A DNA stretch of 64,000 nucleotides from Nocardioidaceae bacterium. Its GTDB lineage: Bacteria > Actinomycetota > Actinomycetes > Propionibacteriales > Nocardioidaceae. Positions within the stretch are counted from its first letter, which is position 1, and each line of letters opens with the position of its first letter. Positions 1 to 11,254 of this stretch are shown one piece after another. Location of the stretch: positions 41,090 through 105,089 of the forward strand of contig JAUJOD010000005.1 in NCBI GenBank assembly GCA_030447865.1. Reading direction: 5' to 3'. The notes beneath the pieces were generated by a model. That model had not been told where the DNA came from, ran no database searches, and saw only the letters and a program-made list of their open reading frames with translations. A program made the position numbers and the translations under genes.

Positions 1-1900
<1,900 letters not shown>

Positions 1901-1903
1901 GCC

Positions 1904-3544
<1,641 letters not shown>

Positions 3545-3614
3545 GGCGTTCCTACCTGCTCTCTTTGCTCGTCGTGCTCGGGTGTCCGGCTTGCTTGTTC
3601 GGGCTTGATGGGGG

Positions 3615-4424
3615 CTAGGTGGTGAGGCGGCGGCGCGCTTCGTCGAGGCGGCTGGCGAGGGTGCCGTCGATCACCTCGTCGCCGAGCTGGACGCGGATGC
3701 CGCCGAGAACAGCGGGGTCGACAACGACATTGACGTGCACGTCGCGGTCGTACATACGGCGCAGCGCAGCGACTAGTTGGTCGTGCTCGGCAGTGGTGAG
3801 CTCGATAGCGGTTCGGACGACAGCGACGACGCGGTGCTGGCGGTCCGCAGCCACCTTCTGATAGCCGTCGAGCGCGGCTTCATACGACCGCTCCCGCGAG
3901 GCGACTGCCCGCACTGCGAGCTGGGTCGCCGCCGGCGACGCCTTTGCTTCCAGGAGGGACCGCACCAGTGCTTGCCGGTGTGGTGTGGGTACCTGCGTGT
4001 TGCTGATCGCGTCGCGCAGGCGCGGGTCACCGGTGACGACCCGGCCGAACCTGAACAGCTCGTCTTCGAGGTTGTCAAGGCCGGTGGCTTGTTCTGCTGA
4101 GATGACGACTGCCAACACACCGAGCTGCTCGACGGCGTCGACCATGTCGCTGGCTGCGGACCAGCGGGCTCCGGCTGCGGTGGCGAGCACGTCGACCGCG
4201 GCGTCGCCGATCTTCCCGCCGAAGATGGCTTGAACCAACGAGGTCTTGGCGTCCGCGCTGGCGGAGGGGTCCGTTAGGGCTCGCCGTAGCGAGCCTTGGC
4301 TGCGCAGCACATCCGCCACCGCGAACAAGTCCTCGCCCAGGCCGGCGCCACCGCCTGCCGCGGCAAGCTCGCTGACCCGGTCCTGTGACCGGGCGAGACT
4401 CTCGGCTGAGAAACCGCGAAGCAT
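3615..4424 (-). CDS. atpH: ATP synthase F1 subunit delta
   Basis: Peripheral-stalk subunit that links F1 to the b subunit (OSCP family). At 269 residues it is about 90 longer than the E. coli protein. This is the usual actinobacterial size, with an extra N-terminal helical region. The conserved C-terminal part, [20 protein letters not shown], is present. The ATG overlaps the atpF stop in a TGATG arrangement, which suggests translational coupling. It is not fused to a b-type domain as in mycobacteria. Confidence 0.95.
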   Translation of the reverse strand: MLRGFSAESLARSQDRVSELAAAGGGAGLGEDLFAVADVLRSQGSLRRALTDPSASADAKTSLVQAIFGGKIGDAAVDVLATAAGARWSAASDMVDAVEQLGVLAVVISAEQATGLDNLEDELFRFGRVVTGDPRLRDAISNTQVPTPHRQALVRSLLEAKASPAATQLAVRAVASRERSYEAALDGYQKVAADRQHRVVAVVRTAIELTTAEHDQLVAALRRMYDRDVHVNVVVDPAVLGGIRVQLGDEVIDGTLASRLDEARRRLTT

Positions 4425-4981
4425 CAGCGCTGCCTCATCGACGTACCGCTTTGTTCCACTTCGATGCTGTGCCCATCAAGCTCGGCGATGAAGCGATCAA
4501 CAGTACGCCGTTTGCGCGCCTCGTCCTCGAGGGATTCACCGACGATGCGGCCAGCCAGGTCGGTCGCCAAGGTGCCGACCTCGGACTTCAGCTGGGCGAG
4601 CACCTGTTGGCGCTCGGCGTCCATCTGGGCAGAGGCGGCGGCGGTGATGCGGCTGGCCTCGGCCTGGGCCTGCTCACGCATCTCGACGACGATCTGCGCA
4701 CCCTGTTCGCGCGCCTCCTCACGGATGCGGGCCGCCTCGTGCCGTGCCTCGACAAGCTGCGACCGGTACTGGTTCTCGGCTGCCTCAGCGTTCGCTTTCG
4801 CCGTCTCCAACTCGTCGAACTGCCGACGGATGCCTTCTTGCCGTTCGGTCAGCGCCTTGTTGATGGGTGGGATGACGTAGCGGGCAAGGACCAGCAGGAC
4901 CAGCGCAAACGCGAACAGCTCGGCGAAGAACGTGGCGTTCGGTACGAGGAAGTTGCTCTCTGCCAGATTCGTCGTAGGCAT
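4424..4981 (-). CDS. atpF: ATP synthase Fo subunit b
   Basis: Membrane-anchored peripheral-stalk subunit. The 185-residue protein has one N-terminal membrane segment (roughly residues 15-37, FFAELFAFALVLLVLARYVI). A long charged coiled coil rich in E, A, R and Q follows (RREEAREQGAQ-like region), and it forms the stator. It sits between atpE and atpH, and its stop overlaps the atpH start. Confidence 0.96.
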   Translation of the reverse strand: MPTTNLAESNFLVPNATFFAELFAFALVLLVLARYVIPPINKALTERQEGIRRQFDELETAKANAEAAENQYRSQLVEARHEAARIREEAREQGAQIVVEMREQAQAEASRITAAASAQMDAERQQVLAQLKSEVGTLATDLAGRIVGESLEDEARKRRTVDRFIAELDGHSIEVEQSGTSMRQR

Positions 4982-5000
4982 GACAGGGTGTCCTTAAGTC

Positions 5001-5285
<285 letters not shown>

Positions 5286-5290
5286 CTAGG

Positions 5291-5309
5291 GCCGGAGATT
5301 GTCTCCGGC
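5291..5309 (-). other. Perfect hairpin in the atpB-atpE gap
   Basis: Inverted repeat GCCGGAGA / TCTCCGGC with a 3-base loop in the mRNA leader of atpE, about 40 bases upstream of its start codon. There is no U-tract behind it, so it does not look like a terminator. Position and form fit an RNA element that stabilises or boosts expression of the high-copy c subunit. That role is inferred from the known special translation of atpE in other bacteria. Confidence 0.55.
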
Positions 5310-5357
5310 TCCTGTCCTTACTACTGTGCCGCCACGCTGTAGCAAGCCGTTCACCGG

Positions 5358-6131
5358 TCAGTGCCCCTTACTCAGCTGAGGCTGCGGGTCGGTGGCTGGT
5401 TTGCGTTCATCGTCCGCGGCGCTGTGGCCCTCGCTCGCCATCCCGAAGTAGATGACGGTCAGCAGCGCGAAGATGAACGCCTGAATGAGGCCGATGAACA
5501 TGTCAAACAACCTCCAGATCACGTTCGGTCCCCACAACGCCCAGATCGGGAGGAGGCCGATGATCGCGATCATGATCCCGCCGGCGAAGATGTTGCCGAA
5601 GAGCCGCAGCGCCAGGGTGACCGGCTTGACGAGTTCCTCGATGAGGTTGAGCAGAAACATGGCGGGATGCGGCTGAAAGTAGTGCTTGACGTAGCCCTTC
5701 AGCCCGCGTTCCCGGACGCTGAAAATGTGCACCCCGACAATGACCAACAAGGCGAGTGCGTAGGTCAGGTTGACGTCGGCGGTCGGCGCAGGCAGCAGGT
5801 GGAGGCTGGGAATGATCTCGAACCAGTTGGCGACCAAGATGAAGACGAACAGCGCGATAGCCAACGGCACCACGAACGGGTGGACTCTGCCGAGGTTCTC
5901 CTCCACCTGCCTGGTGACCTCGCCGACGACCGCCTCCCACATCAGCTGGATCTTGCTGGGGTTCGTGCTCGAGACCTTCGACCGCATCCAGAAGCCCAGG
6001 CCGATGACGACGAGCCCAGCGATGACGGTCGACCAGATCGTGTCGGCGTTGAACGTCATATTCAGGAATGTGAACGTCTTGTGCTCGCCGATCTCGATGT
6101 CTGCCTCGGCGAGCAGGCTGTCGCCGATCAT
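5358..6131 (-). CDS. atpB: ATP synthase Fo subunit a
   Basis: Proton-channel subunit of Fo. The 257-residue protein has about five or six membrane helices. The essential channel arginine lies in the segment EELVKPVTLALRLFGNIFAGG. I chose the ATG at 6131 because its first bases overlap the atpI stop (ATGA). The longer frame, open to 6230, would run into atpI without a reason. The C-terminus is hydrophilic (DDERKPATDPQPQLSKGH). Confidence 0.95.
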   Translation of the reverse strand: MIGDSLLAEADIEIGEHKTFTFLNMTFNADTIWSTVIAGLVVIGLGFWMRSKVSSTNPSKIQLMWEAVVGEVTRQVEENLGRVHPFVVPLAIALFVFILVANWFEIIPSLHLLPAPTADVNLTYALALLVIVGVHIFSVRERGLKGYVKHYFQPHPAMFLLNLIEELVKPVTLALRLFGNIFAGGIMIAIIGLLPIWALWGPNVIWRLFDMFIGLIQAFIFALLTVIYFGMASEGHSAADDERKPATDPQPQLSKGH

Positions 6132-6520
6132 GCCTTCTTCAACTCCCTCAGCAAGGGGATCCCCGTGAGGATCAGCGCGATCAACCGGAATAGGGCCAAC
6201 CCGAAGAGCGCTCCGGCGCCGTACGGCCAAAAAAGGACGGTGACGGCAACCGCTGCGAAGGAAACTGCTATCAGCCGCACCAGTGCTGAGGTGGTGAACT
6301 GCGCTCGCGTCACCATCTCGCCGCTGTCGACTGCACGCCGCAGCGACAGCTCAGTGAGTACATGGTTGACAAAGCCGAGGACGACTCCGACGGCGAGGAA
6401 CACACCGAGCTGCCAACGGCCCATCGGCACCGTCACCCATAGACCGGCAGCGGCCATGCCAAGGGCGAGCAGTGCGGCTCGCTTCTGCTCGCCGACGGCT
6501 CGCGCGATCGGATGGCTCAC
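6128..6520 (-). CDS. atpI: AtpI-like membrane protein of the ATP synthase operon
   Basis: 130-residue protein with four predicted membrane helices, in the place where actinobacteria encode the atp-operon protein I. That family is thought to help c-ring or Fo assembly, or magnesium supply, but its exact job is not settled. GTG start at 6520. The stop overlaps the atpB start (ATGA), so the two are translationally coupled. Confidence 0.8.
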   Translation of the reverse strand: MSHPIARAVGEQKRAALLALGMAAAGLWVTVPMGRWQLGVFLAVGVVLGFVNHVLTELSLRRAVDSGEMVTRAQFTTSALVRLIAVSFAAVAVTVLFWPYGAGALFGLALFRLIALILTGIPLLRELKKA

Positions 6521-6562
6521 GAGACGACCTTTCGTTCGTCGGTCAAGACCTGCGCAGGGGTG

Positions 6563-6787
6563 TCAGGGGCGCAGGGACTGCCTGATCCGAACCCATGAGC
6601 CCGCGATCCCGGCCGTGACCCCGACGGCCAGACCGACGAGCGTCCAGACGGGGACTGTTCCGAGCCTATCGTCAACGAACCAACCGAGGGCAAACCCGGC
6701 CACCAGGCAGGCAAGGTTGAGGGCGCCGATGCCGAGCAGGCCGCCGGCGCCTCGAAGCAATGACGCGTGGTCGTCATCGCTTCTCAC
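6563..6787 (-). CDS. AtpZ/AtpI-family small membrane protein
   Basis: 74-residue protein with two membrane helices (about residues 13-37 and 44-68) joined by a short DDRLGTVP turn. This is the layout of the AtpZ/AtpI family encoded at the head of many atp operons. GTG start at 6787 behind GGGAGCC. It is the first gene of the atp operon here, and the presumed promoter lies in the 6788-7038 region. The family assignment rests on context plus the G-W-F-V-D-D-x-L-G-T motif. Confidence 0.75.
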   Translation of the reverse strand: MRSDDDHASLLRGAGGLLGIGALNLACLVAGFALGWFVDDRLGTVPVWTLVGLAVGVTAGIAGSWVRIRQSLRP

Positions 6788-6902
6788 CTAGGTGGCTCCC
6801 GTCGCTGCGGCTGACTGCGGTGCGGGGTCTGGCAACACGGGAGGCTACGTCGCCGTACCAGTCCTGGGCAACTCCGCAATGCGGTGACGGCGGGAGCGCG
6901 GT

Positions 6903-6932
6903 GTCGGTCGTCATGATGTCGGTCGTCATGAT
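6903..6932. repeat. Two exact tandem copies of a 15-base unit
   Basis: The unit GTCGGTCGTCATGAT occurs at 6903-6917 and again at 6918-6932, followed by a diverged third start (GGCGGCCGTC). It lies in the 5' region of the atp operon, between the CRP-type site and the first gene. No coding function is visible. Confidence 0.7.
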
Positions 6933-6980
6933 GGCGGCCGTCCTCAGAAGTCAGGGCCGAAAGCCCGGGCTGGGGTTGCT

Positions 6981-6996
6981 TGTGAAAATTAGCACA
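6981..6996. promoter_or_regulatory. CRP/GlxR-type operator before the atp operon
   Basis: TGTGAAAATTAGCACA matches the CRP-family consensus TGTGA-N6-TCACA at nine of the ten conserved positions (G for T in the right half). It lies in an AT-rich island about 190 bases upstream of the first atp gene. A CRP/GlxR homologue is the likely binder, by analogy to cAMP-linked control of energy genes in actinobacteria. Confidence 0.55.
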
Positions 6997-7038
6997 AAGT
7001 CCGTCTGGCGACCAAATCGCCCCCTTCCCACCTCAGAG

Positions 7039-7082
7039 TTGTCAGATCGTAGTCGACCCATAGGTCGACTGGAGTCTGACAG
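7039..7082 (+). repeat. Nested-palindrome element, copy A
   Basis: 44-base element made of an outer arm TTGTCAGA, 4 bases, inner arm AGTCGACC, CATA loop, inner arm GGTCGACT, 4 bases, and outer arm TCTGACAG. Orientation is set by the unequal spacers (TCGT left, GGAG right). It lies 18 bases from copy B, in the gap between wecA and the atp operon. Confidence 0.85.
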
Positions 7083-7100
7083 GTCCGCGGCGGCCCAGAG

Positions 7101-7144
7101 TTGTCAGAACGTAGTCGACCCATAGGTCGACTCGAGTCTGACAA
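7101..7144 (+). repeat. Nested-palindrome element, copy B
   Basis: Same 8-4-8-4-8-4-8 design as copy A with both stems perfect: TTGTCAGA/TCTGACAA outside and AGTCGACC/GGTCGACT inside around CATA. Left spacer ACGT, right spacer CGAG. It lies 19 bases downstream of the wecA stop (minus strand), in tandem with copy A. Confidence 0.88.
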
Positions 7145-7163
7145 GTCGGCGAGGGAGGCGGGG

Positions 7164-8315
7164 TCAGGCCTCGTCGGGCTTGATGATGCCGGAGTGCCCA
7201 GGCACCCCGAACGTAAGCAACAGGGCTATCGCGGCCATCACGCTGAGCCCGGCCGCTGACCACCAGCCTGAGAACAGGCTCACCACCACCACACCGAACG
7301 CCACCAGCGCGGCCCACAGGTACATCACCAGTACCGCGCGGCGCTGGGAGTGGCCGATTTCCAGCAGCCGGTGATGCAGGTGCTTCTTGTCGGGTGAGAA
7401 CGGCGACCGGCCGGCGCGAGTGCGGCGTACGACGGCCAGCACCAAGTCAGCGAACGGCACGAGCAGCACCGAGAACGGCAAAATGAGCGGCAACAGCGCC
7501 GGCAGCAAGCTGGCCTGCGCGCCACCCACGCCTTGGTTGAGCGTGGTGTTCGTGAACTGACCCGTCAGGCTGATCGCGGAGCATGCCAGCAGGAAGCCGA
7601 TCAACAGCGAGCCGGAGTCGCCCATGAACATGCGGGCTGGGAAGAAGTTGTGCGGCAAGAACCCGAAGCAGGCCCCCGCCAACGCTGCGGTCAGCAAGGC
7701 TGCTGTGGTCGCCAGTTCGAAGCCGTTGACGAACACCAGCGACACCGAGAACGAGAAGAACGCGGCAGCGCCGATGCCGATCACGCCGGCGGCCAGCCCG
7801 TCGAGCCCGTCGATGAAGTTCACCGCATTGACCGTGGCCACGATCACGAGCACGGTGAGCAACGCGGTTTGGGATGGGTCGAGCGAGAACGTTGAAAGCC
7901 CCCTCTGATCGCCCGGAAAGGGAAGCCACACCATCTGAAAGCCCTGTACAACGACAACTCCCGCCGCCAACACCTGGCCGGCCAACTTCGTGACAGAGTC
8001 GAGCTCAAAGATGTCGTCGGCGACGCCCACGGCGCACATCACCGCTGCTCCTACGAGCACCGCCTGAGCATCGTCGTAGATGATGTCCCGTTCCGGCGAG
8101 TGGCCGAGGAACGGCAGTTGGCTGGCGACGAGGAACGCCGCGACGAGTCCACCCAACATCGCCACCCCCCCGAAGTAGGGGATCGGTATCTCGTGCACAT
8201 CGCGGTCGCGCACCCGGGCGACGGCGTGAGTTCGCATCGCGAGCTCCCGCGCGGGCACCGCAAGCACATAGGTCACCGCCAGCGCGGTGATGAAGACCAA
8301 GGCGTACTCGCGCAT
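7164..8315 (-). CDS. wecA: Undecaprenyl-phosphate N-acetylhexosamine-1-phosphate transferase (WecA/Rfe family)
   Basis: Integral membrane enzyme that loads a sugar-1-phosphate onto undecaprenyl phosphate, the first step of cell-wall polymer or arabinogalactan linker synthesis. The 383-residue protein has about eleven helices. Family motifs are DDIFELD (100-106), NFIDGLDGLAAG (166-177), MFMGDSGSLLIGF, and the histidine loop KKHLHHRL. Its position between the Sua5 gene and the atp operon equals that of mycobacterial rfe. The ATG at 8315 touches the sua5 stop. Confidence 0.92.
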   Translation of the reverse strand: MREYALVFITALAVTYVLAVPARELAMRTHAVARVRDRDVHEIPIPYFGGVAMLGGLVAAFLVASQLPFLGHSPERDIIYDDAQAVLVGAAVMCAVGVADDIFELDSVTKLAGQVLAAGVVVVQGFQMVWLPFPGDQRGLSTFSLDPSQTALLTVLVIVATVNAVNFIDGLDGLAAGVIGIGAAAFFSFSVSLVFVNGFELATTAALLTAALAGACFGFLPHNFFPARMFMGDSGSLLIGFLLACSAISLTGQFTNTTLNQGVGGAQASLLPALLPLILPFSVLLVPFADLVLAVVRRTRAGRSPFSPDKKHLHHRLLEIGHSQRRAVLVMYLWAALVAFGVVVVSLFSGWWSAAGLSVMAAIALLLTFGVPGHSGIIKPDEA

Positions 8316-8968
8316 CAGTCGGCCTCGGGCACATCGATCGATGGCACGACCGCACGCAGCTGGTCGGTCGTCACCACACCGGCTCGGACCACTTTGAGCG
8401 TCTCACCGGTGGCATCGACGATCGTCGACGGGGTGGCGCCCGGTGTAGGGCCAGCGTCGAGGTAGACGTCGACCGCGTCACCCAGCATGGCTTGCGCCTC
8501 CTGCACCGTAGTGGCGGGCGGGTGCGTCGTCAGGTTGGCACTGCTCACCGCCAACGGCCCGTTGTCGACCAACAGGTCGATGGCATCGGACTGATCGGGC
8601 ATCCGTACGGCGACCGTGGACCGGCTGTCACCGAGGTCCCAGCGCAAGCTCGACTGCTGGCGACAAATCAGCGTCAACCCACCCGGCCAGAACGCGTCGG
8701 CCAACTCGCGCGCCTCCGCACTGATGTTGGTCGTCAAGGCGCGCAAGGTGTCAGGACTCCCGATCAGGACGGGCGTAGGCACTTTGCGGCTGCGCCCCTT
8801 GGCCCGTAGCAGTCGACGTACCCCGGCGGGATCAAAGGCGTCGGCCGCCAAACCGTAGACCGTGTCGGTGGGCAGCACGACCAGGCCACTACGGGCAAGA
8901 GCCAGCTTCGCCTCCCCGAACCCAGCCGACCGCTGGACGGGGTCGTTGCAGGAGTACACCGTGCTCAC
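8315..8968 (-). CDS. L-threonylcarbamoyladenylate synthase (Sua5/YrdC/YwlC)
   Basis: Makes threonylcarbamoyl-AMP for the t6A37 modification of ANN-decoding tRNAs. The 217-residue protein is a YrdC domain with the KxR-type start LPTDTVYGLAADAFDP, then KGRSRKVPTPVLIG and SSANLTTHPPATT. It lacks the extra C-terminal Sua5 domain. Start and stop overlap or abut prmC and wecA, which places it in one transcription unit. Confidence 0.92.
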   Translation of the reverse strand: MSTVYSCNDPVQRSAGFGEAKLALARSGLVVLPTDTVYGLAADAFDPAGVRRLLRAKGRSRKVPTPVLIGSPDTLRALTTNISAEARELADAFWPGGLTLICRQQSSLRWDLGDSRSTVAVRMPDQSDAIDLLVDNGPLAVSSANLTTHPPATTVQEAQAMLGDAVDVYLDAGPTPGATPSTIVDATGETLKVVRAGVVTTDQLRAVVPSIDVPEAD

Positions 8969-9858
8969 CTGGTTATGGTGCCAGGCTCTCCTGAGGAGCG
9001 GGGCGCCCGGCGCGCGCGCACGAACCGTGGCCGGCCGGCGAGATCGCGGCAGTCGCGAACGTCGACCCAGTGGCCGCTCGCCGCGAACACCGCCGGCGCG
9101 CTGTCGCCCTGCACGTCGGCGTGCTCACAAAGGACGAGTCCGCCGCCTACCAGCACTCTCGCGGCCACCTCGGCAACCGTCCTGACCATCTGCATACCGT
9201 CGTCGTCGGCCCACAGCGCCAACGGAGGGTCGAACTGCCTGGCCTCGAGCGCAACGGACTCGTAGGCCGCCATCGGGATGTACGGCGGGTTCGCGGTCAC
9301 CACCTGCGCCTGCCCGACGAGGTCGTCGACGGCGTCGGCGATGTCGCCGCAGCGCACCTCGACCGCGGAGCCGGCCGCATTCCTGCTGGCGTAGTCAGCC
9401 GCCTGCATCGAGAGCTCGACCGCGACCACCCGGCAGCCGGCTGCCTCCGTCGCCATCGCCACGGCAACAGCGCCTGACCCCGAGCACAGATCCACCGCCA
9501 ACGGCTCAGCTGCTGCGGTCTTGACGAGGCTGCGAAGCTCGTCGATTGCGACCCCCGCCATCACCTCGGTCTCCGGTCGAGGGATGAAGACACCTGGCCC
9601 GACCGTCAGGTCGAGGTGGCGGAAGGCGGCGCGTCCGGTGATGTGCTGCAGCGGTTCGCGGCGCTGCCGCCGAGCAAGCGCGGCGCGGAATGCAATCTCC
9701 GCCTCGTCGCTGAGGCAGCTCAACGCGTGCAGGCGGCTTCTGGGTGTACCCGTGACCCAGGCCAGCAGCGCCTCGGCGTCGGCGCGTCCCGACTCGACAC
9801 CCACAGCTGTCAGTCGGTCGGCCGCTTCGGATAGCGCGGCGCGGACACTGCTGGTCAC
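8965..9858 (-). CDS. prmC: Peptide chain release factor N5-glutamine methyltransferase
   Basis: Methylates the GGQ glutamine of release factors using S-adenosylmethionine. The 297-residue protein has an N-terminal helical domain, the PRPETE segment near residue 93, the SAM loop DLCSGSGA (123-130) and the catalytic NPPY (190-193). It overlaps the end of prfA, which encodes its substrate, and overlaps the sua5 start by 4 bases. All are tightly coupled. Confidence 0.95.
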   Translation of the reverse strand: MTSSVRAALSEAADRLTAVGVESGRADAEALLAWVTGTPRSRLHALSCLSDEAEIAFRAALARRQRREPLQHITGRAAFRHLDLTVGPGVFIPRPETEVMAGVAIDELRSLVKTAAAEPLAVDLCSGSGAVAVAMATEAAGCRVVAVELSMQAADYASRNAAGSAVEVRCGDIADAVDDLVGQAQVVTANPPYIPMAAYESVALEARQFDPPLALWADDDGMQMVRTVAEVAARVLVGGGLVLCEHADVQGDSAPAVFAASGHWVDVRDCRDLAGRPRFVRARRAPRSSGEPGTITR

Positions 9859-10937
9859 GGCGACGCGGTCTCGACGGCGGCAAGCCTCGTCTCGAGATCT
9901 GCGGCGACGCAGGCGTCGATGACCGCCTGCAGGTCACCGTCGAGCAACTGGTCGAGGTTGTACGCCTTGTAGCCGACCCGGTGGTCGGTAATCCGGTTCT
10001 CGGCGAAGTTGTAGGTGCGGATGCGCTCGGACCGATCCACCGTGCGTACCTGCGAGCGGCGAGCGTCGGACGCCTCCGCGTCGGCCTCATCCTGGGCGAG
10101 CTGGAGCAGTCGCGACCGCAGCACCCGCAGCGCCTGCTCGCGGTTCTGCAGCTGGCTCTTCTCGTTCTGGCACGACACGACGATGCCGGTAGGCACGTGA
10201 GTGATGCGGACGGCGGAGTCGGTGGTGTTCACGCTCTGCCCACCAGGGCCTGAGGAGCGGAAGACGTCGATACGCAGGTCGTTCTCGTCGATCGTTACGT
10301 CGACCGGTTCCGCTTCCGGCATCACGAGCACACCGGCGGCCGAGGTGTGGATGCGGCCCTGCGACTCGGTCACCGGGACCCGCTGCACCCGGTGCACGCC
10401 ACCTTCAAACTTCAGCAGCGCGAACGGCGCCTCGCCCGGCTCGGGCACGCCCTTGGCCTTGACGGCCAGCGTGACGCTCTTGACACCGCCGAGGTCGCTC
10501 AGTGTCTCGTCGAGCACCTCGGTCCGCCAGCCGCGCCGCTCGGCGTACCGGGAGTACATCCGCAACAGGTCACTGGCAAACAGCGCCGACTCTTCACCTC
10601 CCTCACCGGCCTTGATCTCCAGCAGCGCGTCCTTGCCGTCGACAGGGTCTCGCGGGACGAGTAGGTGTCGTAACCGCTCCTCCAGCTCAAGCCGCTGTGC
10701 ATCGAGGCGATCAACCTCTGCGACGAAGCTCGGCTCCTCTTCGGTCAGCTCCTGGGCGGCCTGCAAGTCGCCCAGCGTCGCCCGCCACTCCTGATAGGCG
10801 CGGACAACGGCGGTCAGCGCGGCGTACCGCTGGTTCAGCTGCCGCGAGAGGACGGGATCGGAGAACGCGTCCGGAGCCGTCATCCGCTGCTCGAGCGCGG
10901 CGTGCTCCTCCACGAGCGCGTCGACGGCTTCGAACAT
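9855..10937 (-). CDS. prfA: Peptide chain release factor 1
   Basis: Terminates translation at UAA and UAG. The 360-residue protein has the RF1 codon-recognition motif PVT (188-190, in [14 protein letters not shown]) and the catalytic GGQ (232-234). The PxT motif, rather than SPF, makes it RF1 and not RF2. ATG start at 10937. An apparent terminator hairpin separates it from rpmE upstream. Confidence 0.97.
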   Translation of the reverse strand: MFEAVDALVEEHAALEQRMTAPDAFSDPVLSRQLNQRYAALTAVVRAYQEWRATLGDLQAAQELTEEEPSFVAEVDRLDAQRLELEERLRHLLVPRDPVDGKDALLEIKAGEGGEESALFASDLLRMYSRYAERRGWRTEVLDETLSDLGGVKSVTLAVKAKGVPEPGEAPFALLKFEGGVHRVQRVPVTESQGRIHTSAAGVLVMPEAEPVDVTIDENDLRIDVFRSSGPGGQSVNTTDSAVRITHVPTGIVVSCQNEKSQLQNREQALRVLRSRLLQLAQDEADAEASDARRSQVRTVDRSERIRTYNFAENRITDHRVGYKAYNLDQLLDGDLQAVIDACVAADLETRLAAVETASP

Positions 10938-10976
10938 GGTTTACCTCATCAGCGAAGTAGTTTCGGGCATGGCAGC

Positions 10977-11015
10977 GGCGCCGACCCTCAGCCGAAAAGG
11001 GCGAGGGTGGGCGCC
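10977..11015 (-). terminator. Terminator-like hairpin after rpmE
   Basis: Near-perfect inverted repeat of about 13 bases: GGCGCCGACCCTC against GAGGGTGGGCGCC, one mismatch, loop of 13. On the minus strand it begins 9 bases after the rpmE stop and ends before prfA. There is no long U-tract, as is common in actinobacteria. Confidence 0.6.
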
Positions 11016-11023
11016 GAGCCGAG

Positions 11024-11239
11024 CTACTTGGCAGCCTTCTTGGCGTAGCGGGCCTCGAAGCGCGCGACGCGACCACCGGTGTCGAGGATCTTCTGCTTGC
11101 CGGTGTAGAACGGGTGACAGTTCGAGCACACGTCGGCGTGCAAACGGCCCTGGGTGGCGGTACTGCGGGTGGTGAACGAGTTACCGCAGGTGCAGGTGAC
11201 CTGCGTCTCGACGTACTCGGGGTGGATGTTCTTCTTCAT
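11024..11239 (-). CDS. rpmE: 50S ribosomal protein bL31 (zinc-binding type)
   Basis: 71-residue ribosomal protein. Cysteines at 16, 18, 38 and 41 (CTCGN and [13 protein letters not shown]) form the zinc ribbon of the C+ type, so this is the zinc-replete form and not the zinc-independent paralogue. ATG start at 11239, 16 bases after rho. The rho-rpmE-prfA order is conserved in actinobacteria. Confidence 0.97.
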   Translation of the reverse strand: MKKNIHPEYVETQVTCTCGNSFTTRSTATQGRLHADVCSNCHPFYTGKQKILDTGGRVARFEARYAKKAAK

Positions 11240-11254
11240 TCGGTGTGCTTCCTC

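Noticed and set aside
7039..7144. CRISPR-like array from two adjacent repeats
   Set aside because: Only two copies, internally palindromic, with an 18-base gap that is not a spacer of array size; the same element occurs alone elsewhere.
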